DNA of 64,000 bases from Streptomyces sp. JJ36. Lineage in GTDB: Bacteria > Actinomycetota > Actinomycetes > Streptomycetales > Streptomycetaceae. Below are positions 16,008 through 24,939 of the stretch, piece by piece. The notes under the pieces were generated by a model. It made no database searches and had not been told where the DNA came from. It saw nothing but the letters and a program-made list of their open reading frames with translations. Made by a program: the position numbers and the translations under genes. The DNA lies in NCBI RefSeq assembly GCF_021696945.1, contig NZ_JACYHE010000020.1, positions 1 to 64,000 on the forward strand, written 5' to 3'. Positions within the stretch are counted from its first letter, which is position 1. Every line of letters begins with the position of its first letter.

Positions 16008-17507
16008 TCAGCCGTCCTTGCAGATGCGGTCGAGAAGGTTGGCCGTCGCACGCTGGACCCGCGGGTCGATGTGCCCGGGCCGGTCCAGCGCGGGAGACCA
16101 GGCGAAGGTCCCGGAGGCGAAGACGAGCGCGCCGCTGGGCGCGCGGTAGAGCGAGGTCTCCTGGTGGCGCCGGGCGCCGCCGCCGTCCTCGTAGGGGGAG
16201 TGGGCCAGGAGGATGCGTTCGGTGTGCGGGGGGAGCGGCGTACGGGGGAAGTAGCGGTCGGCCTCGCCGGCGACCAGGCCCGGCAGCTCGTCGCCCTCCC
16301 CGGCGCCGGTGGACTCCCAGAGCCAGTGGCCGGCGTTGCGCACCACCAGCGGATGCGGTTCGGGCACCTGGCCCGCGTACTGCACCCCGAGGAGCTGCTG
16401 CTCCGGCTCGCCCTGCTCCCGCCAGAGGGCGGCGCGTCCGCCGCCCCTGCGTTTTCGGCAGGTCAGCAGCAGATCGGAGGCCCCGCCGGGCAGCGGGCGC
16501 AGCTCGACCCGCCAGTAGACCGAGTTGGCGGAGAGGAAGACCAGCGCGGTGCCGGACGCCTGCGCCTTCTCCACGGCCCGGCGCATCGCCGGGGACCAGT
16601 ACTCGTCGTGCCCGGGGAAGACCAGGCCGCGGTAGCACGTCGGGTCCACCCGGCCCGAGTGCAGGTCGCGGGCGTCGGCGTAGGCCAGGTCGTATCCGTA
16701 CCGCTCCGCCCAGCGGATGAAGTCGTAGGCGTGCCCGACGTGCAGCGGCAGGCCCGCGCCCGCGTACGGGCGGTCGAAGGAGACCGACGTGGCGGCGTCC
16801 TCCTCGCCCAGCAGCCGGCCCTGGCCGTCCCAGGCGTGGTAGAGGCTGGCGCCGGTGCGGCCGTCCTCCGGGAAGAGGTTGTACGCCTGCCAGGTGACGT
16901 CCGGCAGGACGAGCAGCAGGTCGGCCGGGTCGCGGTCGCGGACCGTGAAGGGGATGTGCGAGCGGTGCCCGTCCGCCGTGGTCAGCACGGCGACATGGGC
17001 GCCCGTGGACCAGTAGTCGGGGATCTGCAGGCGCCAGGAGAGCCACCAGTGGTGACAGGAGACGGTGCGTTCGGCGGTGAGCGGCTCGGGCTGCACGATG
17101 CCGGAGAGCCGGGGACTGGTGGTGATCTTGGTGGCGCCCTCGCCGGCGTAGTGCCCGATGCGGTAGACGTCCACGCCGAAGGGCTGCGGGGGGTTGACGG
17201 TGATGCGGAAGTCGATCGACTCGCCGGGGGCGGCGCTGCCGCCGTCCGCCGCGAACCCCTTGATCTGGCGGTGCACGTCGTCCGCGGTGCGCGGACCGGA
17301 ACCGCCGGGGCGGCGCGGGCGGGCCAGCAGGCCCGGCGCGGGCTCCGCCTGCCCCGGGGCGGACTCGACGTACCAGGGAACGACGCGGCCGTTCTCGAAG
17401 TAGTTCTCACTGCCCCGCAGCCAGGGGAGCGGGCCCTGCCCGAAGGGGTCCGTCACCGCATGGGCGAGAGCGCCGGACTCCCAGCGCTGGATCTGCTCGG
17501 TCACCAT
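16008..17507 (-). CDS. N,N-dimethylformamidase beta-subunit-like protein
   Basis: 499 residues. The central and C-terminal two thirds match the DMFase beta/LpqJ-like family: the segment YRGLVFPGHDEYWSP, with acid and His residues thought to be catalytic, and FLSANSVYWRVEL are diagnostic. The N-terminal part contains an immunoglobulin-like beta domain (ESIDFRITVNPPQPFGVDVYR) used in this family. No signal peptide is seen. The ATG at 17507 has GGAG too close, whereas the GTG in the next codon has it at 5 nt, so initiation may be at 17504. True DMFase activity is not implied; most actinobacterial homologues are uncharacterised. Confidence 0.8.
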   Translation of the reverse strand: MVTEQIQRWESGALAHAVTDPFGQGPLPWLRGSENYFENGRVVPWYVESAPGQAEPAPGLLARPRRPGGSGPRTADDVHRQIKGFAADGGSAAPGESIDFRITVNPPQPFGVDVYRIGHYAGEGATKITTSPRLSGIVQPEPLTAERTVSCHHWWLSWRLQIPDYWSTGAHVAVLTTADGHRSHIPFTVRDRDPADLLLVLPDVTWQAYNLFPEDGRTGASLYHAWDGQGRLLGEEDAATSVSFDRPYAGAGLPLHVGHAYDFIRWAERYGYDLAYADARDLHSGRVDPTCYRGLVFPGHDEYWSPAMRRAVEKAQASGTALVFLSANSVYWRVELRPLPGGASDLLLTCRKRRGGGRAALWREQGEPEQQLLGVQYAGQVPEPHPLVVRNAGHWLWESTGAGEGDELPGLVAGEADRYFPRTPLPPHTERILLAHSPYEDGGGARRHQETSLYRAPSGALVFASGTFAWSPALDRPGHIDPRVQRATANLLDRICKDG

Positions 17508-17736
17508 GTCTCCGGCACCCCTCCCGTACGTCGGCCCGGGGTCATGAACCCAGCACATCACATAAAGCGAGCGGGTTGTCACTGTTCGTCGTGAAAATGG
17601 CCAGGAGTCGCCGACACGCGCGCCGCGTGCGCCCTCCGTGGCCGCCCCCTCCGCCCCGGGGCGGGCGCCCCACGACGCGGCGCTCGGTGGCGGCACCGTG
17701 CGCCGGGGCACGCCCGGCCATCGTCGGTACGGGCGC

Positions 17737-19833
17737 CTACACCAGACGGATCGGCTTGTCCGCGCGGATCCCGCGAGTGGTGAGCCAGTCGCGCAGCGGC
17801 TCCGGGTCGGCGCCCTCGACCAGCTCGAGCACCGGCCCGGCCAGGTCCGCGACCCGCTCACCGTCGACCAGCAGCGCCGGCCCGTCCAGCCAGTCCAGCC
17901 CCGGGGTGGCACCCGCGGTGTCCACCGCGGCACAGCAGACCGCGGCCGTCACGTGATCGGCCATCAACTCGCGTCCGGTCCGGGGCGGCCGCAGCGGCAG
18001 GCCCATCGGCGACGGCACCCCACCGGTCGCCGGCGCCGGCGACTCCCCGCCGCCCGCGGCGAGCGCGGCCGAGGCCGTGTCCCGCTCGGCGTCCTCGCGG
18101 GCCACCGCCGCACCGATGCGGGCCGCGACGGTCTCGCCGTCGTGCCCGTCACCGGCCAGCCGCTCCAGCACCCGCCCGAGCGTCGCCCCGCCGAAGGTCT
18201 CCTCGGAACGCCGCCGCTGCGCCGGGCGGGCCTCCGCGCCGCCGTCGCGGCCGGTGGGGCCGGGACCGACACCGGAGTCGCCGCCGGAGTCGCTGCCGGG
18301 GGCGGCTCCGTGATCGCCGGGATCGGGGTGGAGGCGGCTGCCGTGGCCGGCACCGTGCTCCGCGCGCTCGCCGGGGCCGCCCGGGCCGTTCGGGTCGTTC
18401 GGGTCACTCATGCCGTGCGGGACGCCCCCGTCGTCCGGGCGGTGCCCGTCCGGGGTGCCGCGACCGCCCCCGCCCTCCGGGACCGGCGCCGCGAGCACGG
18501 GCGAGGTGGACGCGTCCAGCGTGTCCAGCGCCTCGAAGAGCCGTGCCGCCTCCGTACGCCAGATCCGGTCGACGACCTCCTCCGGGTACGCCGTCCAGTC
18601 CACCGGGGCCCACTCGGCGCCGCGCTCGTGCGGATCGCCGTGGAAGAGGCGGGCGGCGAGCAACGAGACCGAGGCGTCGACCTTGCCGGGCTCCTCCAGC
18701 AGGTCGCAGGCGGGGCGTTCGCCGAGCCGGGATGCGAAGCCCTCGGCCAGCCGGTCCCGCCGGGAGAGTTCGGTCAGCGCGGCGACGACCCCGGCGTCCA
18801 GCCGGGACGGCCAGCGGCCCGTGCGCCACGCGGGCAGCGCCACCCTGGTCAGCAGCCGGTCCCAGCCCGCGTACGCCAGGCCGACCTGCTCCTGCGCGGC
18901 CGTCCGCAGGCCGCGGTCCACGTGCTGGGCGCGGTCCGCCGCGGCGGCGGCGACCCCGCGCTCCATCTCGACGGCGTGCGGCCCGCAGTTCCGGAGCATC
19001 AACCGGGCGAGCCGGCCGGAGAAGAGGAGCACGGCTCGCCGGCCCCGGCCGCGGGAGGCGCGGGTGCCCGGCACCCGGGCGCGCTCGGCCACCGCCACCG
19101 TCGCGTCCAGGCCGCGCACGAAGCGACGGGCCGCCGCTATGTCCGGGTGGGCCGACGGCCCGGTGCCCGCCACCACGGGCGCCAGCAGGGCCCGCAGCTC
19201 GGCTATGCGCATCCACCAGAGAAAGGGCGATCCTATGACCAGTACCGGAGCCTCGTCCGCCCGCTGACGGCCGGACGGGGCGGCGCGCCCGCTCCGGGCA
19301 CCGGCGCCGGGGCGCGCGGAGCCGCGCTGGTCGGGCGGCCGCACGCCGGCTGCGCCGGGCGTTCCGGGAGTTCCGGGAGTTCCGCCCCGACCGTCGGCCC
19401 CGGCGCCGCCCGCGCCCTGCGCGGGATGCGTACGGTCCTCCAGCCAGCTGTCGCAGTCCGGGGTGAGGGCTATCGCCGAGGGCACGGGCACGTCCAGCCG
19501 GTCGGCCAGGTCCCGGACCAGGGTGTAGAGATCGGGGGCGTCCGCGCGCTCGAGCGGTACGGTCGGGGTCACGGCGGGGCGGGCCCGCGCGATCACCCGG
19601 GCGACCAGTCCCGCGATCGCCAGTGTCAGCACCGCGAGCCCCGTCACGCCCCAGCGGACGCCGTCCCACGCGCTCCCCGTGCGCCCCGTGGCCTCGGCGG
19701 CGAACAGGACGACCGCCACGGCTGCCGGCAGCAGCGCGACGGCCAGCGCCGCCCCGCGTATCCGCAGCACCGCGAGGGCATGCGCGCGTGCGGAGGGCGC
19801 CCCTTGGGCGGCGGCCTTCTGTGGACTCGGCAC
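17737..19833 (-). CDS. Large membrane protein with a degenerate M48-peptidase-like region
   Basis: 698 residues from a GTG preceded by GGGGGTGAT. Two hydrophobic helices (about 27-48 and 62-82) are followed by LYTLVRDLADRLDVPVPSA, which resembles the start of M48 peptidase domains. After a disordered insertion comes APVLVIGSPFLWWMRIAEL (195-213). That aligns with the M48 run ending E-L-x-A-V-L-A-H-E-x-x-H, but here the zinc motif reads RALLAPVVAGTG, so the histidines and glutamate are absent. Activity as a zinc protease is therefore unlikely. The remaining helical region has a long Gly/Asp/Pro-rich insertion near 440-540 and a C-terminal domain ending RADKPIRLV. Two TM helices plus a big cytoplasmic region suggest a scaffold role; function unknown. 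Confidence 0.7.
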   Translation of the reverse strand: MPSPQKAAAQGAPSARAHALAVLRIRGAALAVALLPAAVAVVLFAAEATGRTGSAWDGVRWGVTGLAVLTLAIAGLVARVIARARPAVTPTVPLERADAPDLYTLVRDLADRLDVPVPSAIALTPDCDSWLEDRTHPAQGAGGAGADGRGGTPGTPGTPGAAGVRPPDQRGSARPGAGARSGRAAPSGRQRADEAPVLVIGSPFLWWMRIAELRALLAPVVAGTGPSAHPDIAAARRFVRGLDATVAVAERARVPGTRASRGRGRRAVLLFSGRLARLMLRNCGPHAVEMERGVAAAAADRAQHVDRGLRTAAQEQVGLAYAGWDRLLTRVALPAWRTGRWPSRLDAGVVAALTELSRRDRLAEGFASRLGERPACDLLEEPGKVDASVSLLAARLFHGDPHERGAEWAPVDWTAYPEEVVDRIWRTEAARLFEALDTLDASTSPVLAAPVPEGGGGRGTPDGHRPDDGGVPHGMSDPNDPNGPGGPGERAEHGAGHGSRLHPDPGDHGAAPGSDSGGDSGVGPGPTGRDGGAEARPAQRRRSEETFGGATLGRVLERLAGDGHDGETVAARIGAAVAREDAERDTASAALAAGGGESPAPATGGVPSPMGLPLRPPRTGRELMADHVTAAVCCAAVDTAGATPGLDWLDGPALLVDGERVADLAGPVLELVEGADPEPLRDWLTTRGIRADKPIRLV

Positions 19834-20380
19834 GTGCTGATCACCCCCGGGCGACTGGGACCGGCGCGGAGGCCCGCGTCGTACTCCCCCACTGTGACAC
19901 CGCGTACTGACCCTGCAATGTGCGCTGGGCCAGTCGACGGAGCAGTTGGTACAGGCTGGATACGGCTTGCGCGGAACCCTAGTTGGGCTTGTCGGGCCCG
20001 TCAGTCGCTCAGCGGGCCGGTCACTCGATGGAATGGCTTTGGGGAGAGCTGTTGCGTCGGGGGGTGGTGATACGGGTGTCCCCTTATGCCCGGCGCATGA
20101 CGACGGCCGCGCGCCGTCCCTGTTCCATGGGTGCGCCGGGTGGCCTGCCGTCCTGGTGCCGGATGTCGGGTGCCGGGCGTCGGGGCCGCGCGCGGGGCGG
20201 CCCGGTGCCGGGTGTCCGCACGCGCGTCATGTGGAGGTGGGCGCGGGGTCGCGGCCGGGGTGGTGGCGGGTGTGTTGCCGGGTGCGGGGCGCGCGGATGC
20301 GCCCCCTCCTGCAACCGCCCGCACCCCCGCCCGGCTCGACCCGCCCCACCGGACCTCCGGCACGACCCGGGCCGCACGCA
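19834..20380. other. Intergenic gap before repeat copy B
   Basis: More than 500 nt without a supportable gene. It presumably includes the promoter of the minus-strand gene starting at 19833. Composition is G-rich on the plus strand near 20040-20280 and there is no recognisable motif. Confidence 0.4.
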
Positions 20381-20669
20381 CCCCCACTCCGGAACGGCCC
20401 GCAGACGAACCCCGCACTGCCACCGGCGTGACACGAGCGGAGCGAGAAGACGAAACCGCAAGCACAGCGCGGCAGCAGCCCGCCAGGGCACCCCCGTCAC
20501 CGGCTGCCGACCGCCCCGCCGCCCGGCCCCGTCACAGACGGGTGAACCCCGGCCGACCAGGCCACCCGCGCCCGCAGCATGAGCGCGCCCCAGCAAGGCA
20601 CTCCTCCCCTCGTAGCCCGCCAAGCAGTGACCTCGGCCAGGGACAGCCCGCACCCGGCCACGACCGCAC
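20381..20669 (+). repeat. Dispersed GC-rich repeat, copy B (complete)
   Basis: About 290 bp shared with 33161-33455 (same orientation), 32510-32811 (opposite) and 1-105 (partial). Landmarks in order: CCCCCACTCCGGAACGGCCC, ACGAGCGGAGCGAGAAGACG, CGCGGCAGCAGCCCGCCAGG, CCCCGTCACAGACGGGTGAA, GCCCGCAGCATGAGCGCG, GCCCGCCAAGCAGTGACC and CACCCGGCCACGA. Single-base indels between copies break any frame, so it is not a protein gene. Confidence 0.8.
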
Positions 20670-20713
20670 GCCCCGAGCCGCTTCCCTTTCCGGCCCACCC
20701 GCCGCGTGACGTG

Positions 20714-20737
20714 GCCGACCGCCCCCCGGTGGTCGGC
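20714..20737 (-). terminator. Hairpin downstream of purD
   Basis: GCCGACC/GGTCGGC stem around a C-rich 10-nt loop lies 32 nt beyond the purD stop. GGTGGTCGGC is repeated at 20755-20764. Confidence 0.45.
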
Positions 20738-20768
20738 AGCCCCGCCTCACCCCCGGTGGTCGGCGGTC

Positions 20769-22070
20769 CTACACCGCCTCGTCGGCGGAGGTGTCGGCGC
20801 GGCCTTCGGAGGCGGCCGCGTCGAGCGCCGCGCGGGCGGCGATGTCGCGGCGGTGGTGGGAGCCCTCCAGGTGGAGGCGGCCGACGGCCTCGTACGCCCG
20901 CTCCCGGGCGGTCGTCAGGTCGTCGCCGGTCGCGGTGACGGACAGCACCCGGCCGCCCGCGCTGACGATGCGCCCGTCCGCATCCCGCTTGGTGCCCGCG
21001 TGCAGCACGTACGCGTGCGGGGCGTCCTGCGCCGCCACCGCGTCCAGCCCTTCGACGGGGTCGCCGGTGCGCGGCGCGGCGGGGTAGCCGTGCGCGGCGA
21101 CGACCACGGTGACGGCCGCGCCGTCCGCCCACCGCAGCGGCGGGAACTCCGCCAGCCGCCCGGTCGCCGCCGCGTGGAGCAGGCCGCTCAGGGGCGTACG
21201 GAGCCGGGCCAGTACGGCCTGGGTCTCCGGGTCGCCGAAGCGCGCGTTGAACTCGATCACCCGCACGCCGCGCGAGGTGAGGGCGAGCCCCGCGTAGAGC
21301 AGACCGGAGAAGGGCGTGCCGCGGCGGCGCAGCTCGTCCACGGTGGGCCGCAGGACGGTCTGCTCGATCTCCTCGACCAGCTTCGGGTCGGCCCAGGGCA
21401 GCGGCGAGTACGCGCCCATGCCGCCGGTGTTGGGGCCCTCGTCCCCGTCGTACGCGCGCTTGAAGTCCTGCGCGGGCTGGAGCGGCACCACGTGCCGGCC
21501 GTCGGTGACCGCGAACAGCGACACCTCGGGCCCGTCCAGGAACTCCTCGATCACCACGCGTCCGCACGTCCGCGCGTGCTCCCGCGCCGCCTCGGCGTCC
21601 GGGGTGACGACGACGCCCTTCCCTGCGGCGAGCCCGTCGTCCTTGACGACGTACGGAGGTCCGAAGGCGTCCAGCGCCGCGTCGATCTCCTCGGCGGTCG
21701 TGCAGACGTACGAGCGGGCCGTGGGGACCCCGGCGGAGGCCATGACCTCCTTGGCGAACGCCTTGGAGCCCTCCAGCCGCGCGGCCTCGGCGGACGGCCC
21801 GAAGACCGGGATGCCGGCCTCCCGTACGGCGTCCGCGACGCCGGCGACCAGCGGCGCCTCCGGGCCGACGACCACCAGCCCGGCGCCCAGCCCGGTCGCC
21901 AGTGCGGCGACGGCCGCGCCGTCCTGGGCGTCGACGGCGTGCAGGGTGGCCACCTCCGCGATGCCGGCGTTGCCGGGCGCGCAGTGCAGCGCGGTGACGT
22001 CGGGGTCGAGGGAGAGGGCGTGGCACAGGGCGTGTTCGCGGGCGCCGCCGCCGATGACGAGGACCTTCAC
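20769..22070 (-). CDS. purD: Phosphoribosylamine-glycine ligase (GARS)
   Basis: 433 residues, full-length ATP-grasp enzyme joining glycine to phosphoribosylamine. Seen: [15 protein letters not shown] at the N-terminus, [54 protein letters not shown], and the metal-binding [12 protein letters not shown]. The C-terminus carries an acidic tail. The GTG start is 7 nt from a TACCCT box on the minus strand with no Shine-Dalgarno sequence between, so the mRNA is probably leaderless. A tRNA-Gly gene and its terminator lie directly upstream. Confidence 0.97.
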   Translation of the reverse strand: MKVLVIGGGAREHALCHALSLDPDVTALHCAPGNAGIAEVATLHAVDAQDGAAVAALATGLGAGLVVVGPEAPLVAGVADAVREAGIPVFGPSAEAARLEGSKAFAKEVMASAGVPTARSYVCTTAEEIDAALDAFGPPYVVKDDGLAAGKGVVVTPDAEAAREHARTCGRVVIEEFLDGPEVSLFAVTDGRHVVPLQPAQDFKRAYDGDEGPNTGGMGAYSPLPWADPKLVEEIEQTVLRPTVDELRRRGTPFSGLLYAGLALTSRGVRVIEFNARFGDPETQAVLARLRTPLSGLLHAAATGRLAEFPPLRWADGAAVTVVVAAHGYPAAPRTGDPVEGLDAVAAQDAPHAYVLHAGTKRDADGRIVSAGGRVLSVTATGDDLTTARERAYEAVGRLHLEGSHHRRDIAARAALDAAASEGRADTSADEAV

Positions 22071-22077
22071 GGGATGC

Positions 22078-22083
22078 AGGGTA
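22078..22083 (-). promoter_or_regulatory. purD -10 box (leaderless arrangement)
   Basis: TACCCT on the minus strand is followed by 7 nt and then the purD GTG. This spacing places the transcription start at or beside the initiation codon. The -35 region is weak. Confidence 0.4.
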
Positions 22084-22156
22084 GTCGGCGCCCCGGGAGT
22101 GCCGTGCCGGGTGTCCGCGGGCCGGTACGCGGCCGGTGCCCGGACCGGTACGCGAC

Positions 22157-22184
22157 AGGGCCCCGTCCGCGTGGACGGGGCCCT
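22157..22184 (-). terminator. Terminator of the first tRNA-Gly gene
   Basis: Perfect 12-bp stem AGGGCCCCGTCC/GGACGGGGCCCT with a GCGT loop, 7 nt past the 3' end of the tRNA. Confidence 0.75.
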
Positions 22185-22191
22185 GCTCCGG

Positions 22192-22264
22192 AGCGGACGA
22201 CGAGGCTCGAACTCGCGACCTCAACCTTGGCAAGGTTGCGCTCTACCAACTGAGCTACGTCCGC
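22192..22264 (-). tRNA. tRNA-Gly (GCC)
   Basis: 73-nt cloverleaf on the minus strand. Acceptor GCGGACG/CGTCCGC, D-arm GCTC/GAGC with TTGG in the loop, anticodon stem CAACC/GGTTG around TTGCCAA, canonical T-loop TTCGAGC, discriminator U. CCA is not encoded. The sequence is identical to the gene at 26970-27042. Confidence 0.95.
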
Positions 22265-22422
22265 AGGCACCGGGGAACCCCTCGGTGCGGCGTCCAGTAT
22301 AGCCACGCTCCGGGGCGGCCCGTGCCACCCCCGTACGTGACCGCGCTCACGCAACCGGGCCGGCGCGCGCCCGCACAGCCGGCCGCCCCCCGGGGCGCCG
22401 GTCCGCCCGGCCGGCCCGGCGG

Positions 22423-23277
22423 TCAGAGCCAGCCGCGTTCGCGGGCCAGGCGGACCGCCGCGTGGCGGTTCTCCGCGCCGAGCTTGGCGGCCGCCGCCGA
22501 GAGGTAGTTCCGTACGGTCCCCGGAGCGAGGGAGGCGCGCTCGGCGATCTCCGCGACGGGCGCCCCGTCCGCCGCGAGTTCCAGCAGCTCGGCCTCGCGG
22601 GCGGTCAGCGGCGAGTCGCCGGTGCTGATCGCGTCGGCGGCCAGCTCCGGGTCGATGTAGCGGCCGCCGGCACGCACCGTACGGATGATCTCGGCGAGGT
22701 GCTGGGCGGAGACCGTCTTGGGGACAAAGCCGCGCACCCCGGCGGAGAGGGCCCGCTTGAGATGGCCGGGGCGGCCGTGCCCGGTCACGATCATGGTGGC
22801 GCAGCCCGGGAGCTCCGTACGGAGGGACTCCGCCACGGCGACGCCGTCCGCACCCGGCATCTGGAGGTCGAGCACCGCCACCTCGGGCCGGTGGGCACGG
22901 GCCATGGCCAGGGCCTCCGGGCCGGAGGCGGCCTCGGCGACCACGGTCAGGTCGTCCTCGAGGGCGAGCAGGGCGGCGAGCGCGCCGCGGATCAGGTGCT
23001 CGTCGTCGGCGAGCAGCACCCGGACGCGGCCGGGCGCGGGGTCGGCGGGGGCCGCCGGTCCGGTGGAGGCCGCCGGGTCCGCCGGCCCGGTCGTGGCCGG
23101 GGCCGGGCCCGCCGGGTCTGCGGTGGCCGCGGGTCCCGCGGTGCTCGGCCGGGTGCCGGGCGGTCCCCCGGGAGCGGGGGCCGCGGGCGTCGTCCCCGCT
23201 CCGCCGCCGGTCGGGCGAGGCCGCCGCTGGTGTCCCGGCCGGCCCTGCTCGCCCCACGCAGAGGTGGTGCCGCTCAC
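22423..23277 (-). CDS. NarL/LuxR-family response regulator
   Basis: 284 residues from a GTG overlapping the kinase stop (GTGA). The first roughly 82 residues are an unusual Pro/Ala/Gly-rich extension. The receiver domain starts at VRVLLADDEHLIRG (acidic pair 91-92), with phospho-acceptor Asp137 in VAVLDLQMPG and the conserved Lys in FVPKT. The C-terminal HTH includes SPLTAREAELLELAADGAP and APGTVRNYLSAAAAKL, as in NarL/DesR types. It is the partner of the adjacent histidine kinase and probably controls the ABC exporter genes upstream, whose start region carries a perfect palindrome. Confidence 0.92.
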   Translation of the reverse strand: MSGTTSAWGEQGRPGHQRRPRPTGGGAGTTPAAPAPGGPPGTRPSTAGPAATADPAGPAPATTGPADPAASTGPAAPADPAPGRVRVLLADDEHLIRGALAALLALEDDLTVVAEAASGPEALAMARAHRPEVAVLDLQMPGADGVAVAESLRTELPGCATMIVTGHGRPGHLKRALSAGVRGFVPKTVSAQHLAEIIRTVRAGGRYIDPELAADAISTGDSPLTAREAELLELAADGAPVAEIAERASLAPGTVRNYLSAAAAKLGAENRHAAVRLARERGWL

Positions 23278-24797
23278 CGGGCGCCTCCCCGTGCGGCGCC
23301 GGGCTCCTCGTCCACGCCGTCCTCGGCTGCGGGACCGCCTCCCGTGCCGTCGTCCGGACCGCCTCCCGGTCGTGCTCCGGTACCGGGCCGCACCGTGGCG
23401 GCCCCGGGCTCGCCCGTCGCTGCGGGCTCCCCGGGCCCCGCGGCCTGTCCGGTGGCCGTCGCGCGTACCGACCCGGCCGTCCCGGCCGCGGCGCCCACGG
23501 TGCGCGCCCCGCGTGCTGTGCCGTCCGGGAGGGGGATCTCGGCGGTGAGGCGGAAGCGGTCGCCGGCGAGGTGGCCGGTGTGCAGGGTGCCGCCGAGGAC
23601 GGAGAGCCGTTCGCGGAGGCCGTCGAGGCCGGAGCCGCGGGGCGTGTCGTCGCCGGGGGCGCCGGCCCGTACGCCGTCGTTCTCCATGGTGAGCACCGCG
23701 GGCGGGCCGGCCCGCAGGGTCACCGTGCAGTGGGTGGCGTCGGCGTGCCGCAGCACGTTGGTGGTGCCCTCGCGGACCACCCAGCCCAGCGCCGCTCGCA
23801 CCGCGTCCGGCAGCTCCTCCGCCGCGTCCCGGCGTCCGCCCGCTGTGGAGTCCTCTCCGGGCCGGCCGTCCCCCGTGCCGTGCGTACGGCAGGAGATGCC
23901 GGCCGCCTCCAGGACCCCGCGGGCGCCGGCCAGCTCGGTGCGCAGGTCGGCCTCGCGGTAGCCGCGGACGACGTCCCGCACCTCGCGCTGCGAGTCGCGG
24001 GCGAGCCGCTGCACCTCCACCATCTGGTCCACCGCCGCCTCCGAGCCGCGCCGCACGAGCTGCACCGCCAGCTCGCTCTTGAGTGCGATGACCGACAGGT
24101 TCCGCCCCACCACGTCGTGCATGTCGCGCCCGAACCGCAGCCGCTCCTCGGCGACCGCCAGCCGGGCCTGGGCGTCCCGGGCGACGTCGAGTTCCCGCAG
24201 CACTGCGAGGTACCAGCCGGAGCAGCGTGCGGTCAGCACCACCGCGGCCGCGCCGATGACGAGCAGCGTGCCCACGCCCAGCAGCTCCTGCCAGCCCATC
24301 CCGGCCAGGCCGAGGGTGAGCGCCACCACCGCCAGCAGGGCGCCCAGCACCTGCCACACCCGTACCAGTGGCGCCACCAGGGTGAACGGGCAGAGGAAGG
24401 CGGTGGCGCCGGTGAAGAGCAGGGCCGAGGCCGCCACCCGGTCGTCGGCGCCGGTCGAGACCACCAGGGCGCCGGAGACGGCGGTGAGGGCCGTCAGCAG
24501 CACGGCCAGCGTGATCAGCTCCGTACGGGGGACCGGCCCGTCGCCCAGGTAGCTGCGCAGCCCGCGGGCGAGCGCCAGGGTGCTGACGGCGCACATGGCC
24601 GCGGCGCAGGCGGCGGCCGCGGCGGTGAGCGCCAGCGGCACCGGTCCGTCCAGGGCCGTGAAGAGGGCCTGCGGGAGCCCGGCGCAGGCCATGATCCACG
24701 GCACCGCCAGCAGGGTCCACCGGGTGGACGCCTCGACCTGTGCGTGCCGGGAACGGGCCCGCCAGGCCCGCCGCCTGGCCCGTGCCCAACCGATCAT
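23274..24797 (-). CDS. Sensor histidine kinase (HisKA_3 type)
   Basis: About 507 residues. Roughly five or six membrane helices occupy residues 27-195. The dimerisation/phosphoacceptor region RFGRDMHDVVGRNLSVIAL has His227. The HATPase domain shows WVVREGTTNVLRHADATHCTV and GSGLDGLRERLSVLGG. A roughly 40-residue disordered C-terminus ends the protein. The layout is that of DesK-type kinases with NarL-type regulators. The ATG at 24797 has GGAG at 7-nt spacing. The gene lies downstream of the permease with a 142-nt gap and is translationally coupled to the response regulator. Confidence 0.92.
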   Translation of the reverse strand: MIGWARARRRAWRARSRHAQVEASTRWTLLAVPWIMACAGLPQALFTALDGPVPLALTAAAAACAAAMCAVSTLALARGLRSYLGDGPVPRTELITLAVLLTALTAVSGALVVSTGADDRVAASALLFTGATAFLCPFTLVAPLVRVWQVLGALLAVVALTLGLAGMGWQELLGVGTLLVIGAAAVVLTARCSGWYLAVLRELDVARDAQARLAVAEERLRFGRDMHDVVGRNLSVIALKSELAVQLVRRGSEAAVDQMVEVQRLARDSQREVRDVVRGYREADLRTELAGARGVLEAAGISCRTHGTGDGRPGEDSTAGGRRDAAEELPDAVRAALGWVVREGTTNVLRHADATHCTVTLRAGPPAVLTMENDGVRAGAPGDDTPRGSGLDGLRERLSVLGGTLHTGHLAGDRFRLTAEIPLPDGTARGARTVGAAAGTAGSVRATATGQAAGPGEPAATGEPGAATVRPGTGARPGGGPDDGTGGGPAAEDGVDEEPGAARGGAR

Positions 24798-24939
24798 GTT
24801 CACGCTCCGCGTTCCGTTCCGGCGTCCCGCCTCCCCGGCCGGCGCCGCGCCGTCCGGCACTCCGCCGTCCGGCGCCCCGCCCGGCACTCCGCCGCCCGCG
24901 GCGCTGCCGCCGCGGGCGGGCGTGCCGTCGACGAGGATG

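Noticed and set aside
17638..20070. 810-codon plus-strand frame opposite the membrane-protein gene
   Set aside because: Arg/Gly/Ala-rich shadow with no start signal; the minus-strand gene has membrane helices, good start and family-like segments.
19946..20582. Overlapping plus-strand frames of 160-200 codons in the gap before purD
   Set aside because: They overlap repeat copy B, use all frames equally, and have no ribosome-binding site or homology I can recognise.
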